A stretch of DNA of 38,799 nt from Spirogloea muscicola (Eukaryota; Streptophyta; Zygnematophyceae; Spirogloeales; Spirogloeaceae). The position numbers and the translations under genes are program-made. The notes beneath the pieces were generated by a model that had not been told where the DNA came from, did no database searches, and saw only the letters and a list, made by a program, of their open reading frames with translations. Of the stretch, positions 32,853 through 38,799 are shown in pieces. Each line of letters starts with the position of its first letter. Position 1 is the first letter of the stretch. The DNA lies in contig WELB01000179.1 of the NCBI GenBank assembly GCA_009602725.1, forward strand, positions 206,309 through 245,107, given 5' to 3'.

Positions 32853-34653
32853 AGGTCTATATCACCCTCCAGCGGTCCATGGCCCACTCCTTGCGCACCT
32901 TCGTGCTGGCCGTCCTCTAGCTGCAGCCTCTGCCTTTCGTCAGGGGGATTGCTGTCCGACTGCTAGTCTTTGGGATCTGCGGCTCCTCACTCGTGGTTAC
33001 AAAGTGAATCATTGTACCGGGCAAGCTTTGTGGAAAGAGCTTCTAGGTAACAGCGGTTCCAAAAGTGGCTGGTGGCTTGTGAGAGGCCAGTCCAAAGGAA
33101 CTGACAAGGTCTGAACAATGAAAGCTTCGGAGGGGCTTTTGACCCCTCCGGACATTTGTCATTCTTTTCGGGCTGGCTGTTCACAGCCCCTTCTTTGTTC
33201 TTTCTTTCTGAGCCGGCCTATCACAGCCATCGCCTGCTACTGGAAGAGACTATGCCCCAGCCCTCGCCCCCTCCTCTCACAGCCACTGCCTTACACTGAA
33301 AGAGCTGCTCCCTGGAACAGCTGCTTCTCTTTTGGAACAGCTGCTTCTTTTTCTCTATATCAAGTGACAACAGGTGAATGGAGCTTAGTGACTTCAGCAG
33401 CCGCAAGCCGGAGTAACTTCCAGCTATGAGCAACCTCTGGTAAAAGCCAAAGCGTGGCCTGCCTGCAAGTGCATCGCATAAGCCCAAGAGAAGAAGACAC
33501 GAAGCAGCTCTTGTAAAAGGGGCGAGGGTTAATTGAAGCCAGCCCACACTTGCGCAATTGTGTTACTTGGTGCTTCTATCTTTTCCGCCCCTTCGAACCT
33601 TGTCCATGCTCATTCCAGGACCATCGCCGTAATTGAAAGAGCTGTTTCGTCTGTTTTGGGCTGGCCTCTCTAAGCCTTCGCGCCCCCCCCCCATCATGTG
33701 GCTGTTTCCATCTGGTGAAGCTTTTGTTTCCAGCCTCTTTGGGCCTTGTTCACTTTAACTCGCTCACTATCATAGTCAGGCCTAGAGCCGCTGAGAGGAA
33801 ACAGCTCTCCAAAGTAAGGCGATGGCTGTGAGAGGCCAGCCCACATGGAGTCCGACATGGCCGGAAAATGCAAATACGAGCCCTCCACTGACTTCTGCAA
33901 ATGGTTGCTCATCAACCTTAAGTCAACAGATGCAGATGGGAGAATGTCGAAGGTGGGAAGATGTCACTCTGTCAAAAGCTAGAGGCAGCAGCCAATGCAC
34001 GGCCTGTCCGCAAGTGCACGGCAAAGGCCAAGGTATGCTGCAGACATGGCAAGATGCATTCTGTATACCTGAGAGCAGGTCGATGGAGTCAGCGGCACAC
34101 AGGGTACGTTTCTACCTTCTTCAAATCCTCTTGGCTGAGGCCCTCTCAATGTAAGGGCTGCTAGCATGCTACTCATAGCACATGAAAAGTGCTCTCGTAT
34201 TTTCCAAGCACCGGTGACAACGGAGTATAAACAGCTGAGGCGCAGTGTGGTATTCTCAGGAAGTACGTGGCTGTTGTCCTTGCCACTTGCTGCAACTTGC
34301 TGGCATGGAAGAAGCTCTCTATAACAAGTATCTACACTCCGGAGGGAGGCAAAGCAGCAGCTTGCCTCCATTCAGGAGGTATGCACAGCTACTTCAAAAA
34401 CAGCAATGCAAGCATAGCATCCCAGCAGCTGCTCAATGTCATTTGGCGACATTGTAGCCTGTGCCTACAAGAGCGAGCCGCCACAAGGCCAGAAAATTGG
34501 ATTCTTAAACTGCAAAATTTGATGCCATTGGCATGTGGCAATGTCGGACACGTCAGCCAGATGCAAAGCAAAAGGTGGCCAAGCGGAGCTTGGCTTGCGG
34601 AATAAGTTACAAAAAGCCGTGTCTCCTTGGTTGCCATGATATGACCTACCATT
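32853..34653. other. Intergenic region with dispersed GGCTGGC...CACAGCC motifs
   Basis: No recognisable gene. A degenerate motif of the form GGGCTGGC-YTCTCACAGCC followed by GAAAGAGCTG recurs in both orientations, for example near 32420-32520, 33170-33310, 33600-33670, and inverted at 33062-33100 and 33800-33845. A 9-nt C run occurs near 33685. It is probably built from degraded copies of the neighbouring foldback family plus the lipase B 3' flank. Confidence 0.5.
33128..33150. repeat. Perfect 8-bp-stem hairpin at the centre of a larger inverted repeat
   Basis: CGGAGGGG and CCCCTCCG flank a 7-nt loop. Outside it, the left flank (about 33062-33115) resembles the reverse complement of the right flank (about 33150-33190), including the GGCTGTGA / GGCCAG motif. 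It could be the fold point of a second foldback element. Confidence 0.6.

Positions 34654-38799
<4,146 letters not shown>

Overview
This is a nuclear contig from a photosynthetic eukaryote, most likely a streptophyte (charophyte-grade) alga. The main evidence is a land-plant-type cellulose synthase with an N-terminal RING finger and plant-type P-CR and CSR blocks. Genes are dense and intron-rich, with mostly GT-AG introns of roughly 50-400 nt, and the sequence is GC-rich. The other recognisable genes also look plant-like: a MAG4/p115 tether, a ZFC3H1-type zinc-finger protein and DAD1/PLA1-like class-3 lipases. I cannot name the species. Gene models were built by hand from reading frames, splice consensus and remembered family sequences. 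Splice phases agree throughout the CESA and p115 models, and both add up to whole codons.

Layout. (1) 209-5931 (+): CESA, 16 exons, about 1147 aa. (2) 6532-12921 (-): p115/Uso1/MAG4 vesicle tether, 22 exons, about 1026 aa, convergent with CESA, with two inferred GC-AG introns. (3) 12922-13270: short GC-rich divergent promoter region containing an assembly N. (4) 13271-17012 (+): 5' part of a ZFC3H1-like gene, stopping at an N exactly at the end of a 114-bp repeat array. (5) 17021-25103 (+): second, apparently complete copy of that gene, with zinc finger and helical-repeat C-terminus; one exon junction is unresolved. (6) 25104-27880: mostly no recognisable gene, with some coding-looking pieces and a 101-bp tandem duplication. 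(7) 27881-31583 (-): class-3 lipase paralogue A, with a one-base frameshift just after its catalytic-serine motif. (8) 31584-34653: intergenic, with long foldback/inverted-repeat DNA. (9) 34654-38676 (-): class-3 lipase paralogue B, with an intact Ser-Asp-His set but a 5' end running into a 123-nt poly-T that ends the contig.

The most unusual item is the lipase pair. Both paralogues carry a hydrophobic, membrane-like insert between the oxyanion-side strand block (WRGT) and the GHSLGG nucleophile block, plus two further hydrophobic segments between the Ser and Asp. They also have a conserved N-terminal block and a conserved C-terminal tail, and copy B has a plastid-transit-like N-terminus. This suggests a membrane-embedded, possibly plastidial, lipase subfamily. 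CESA and p115 both relate to Golgi-to-plasma-membrane traffic, but their adjacency may be chance.
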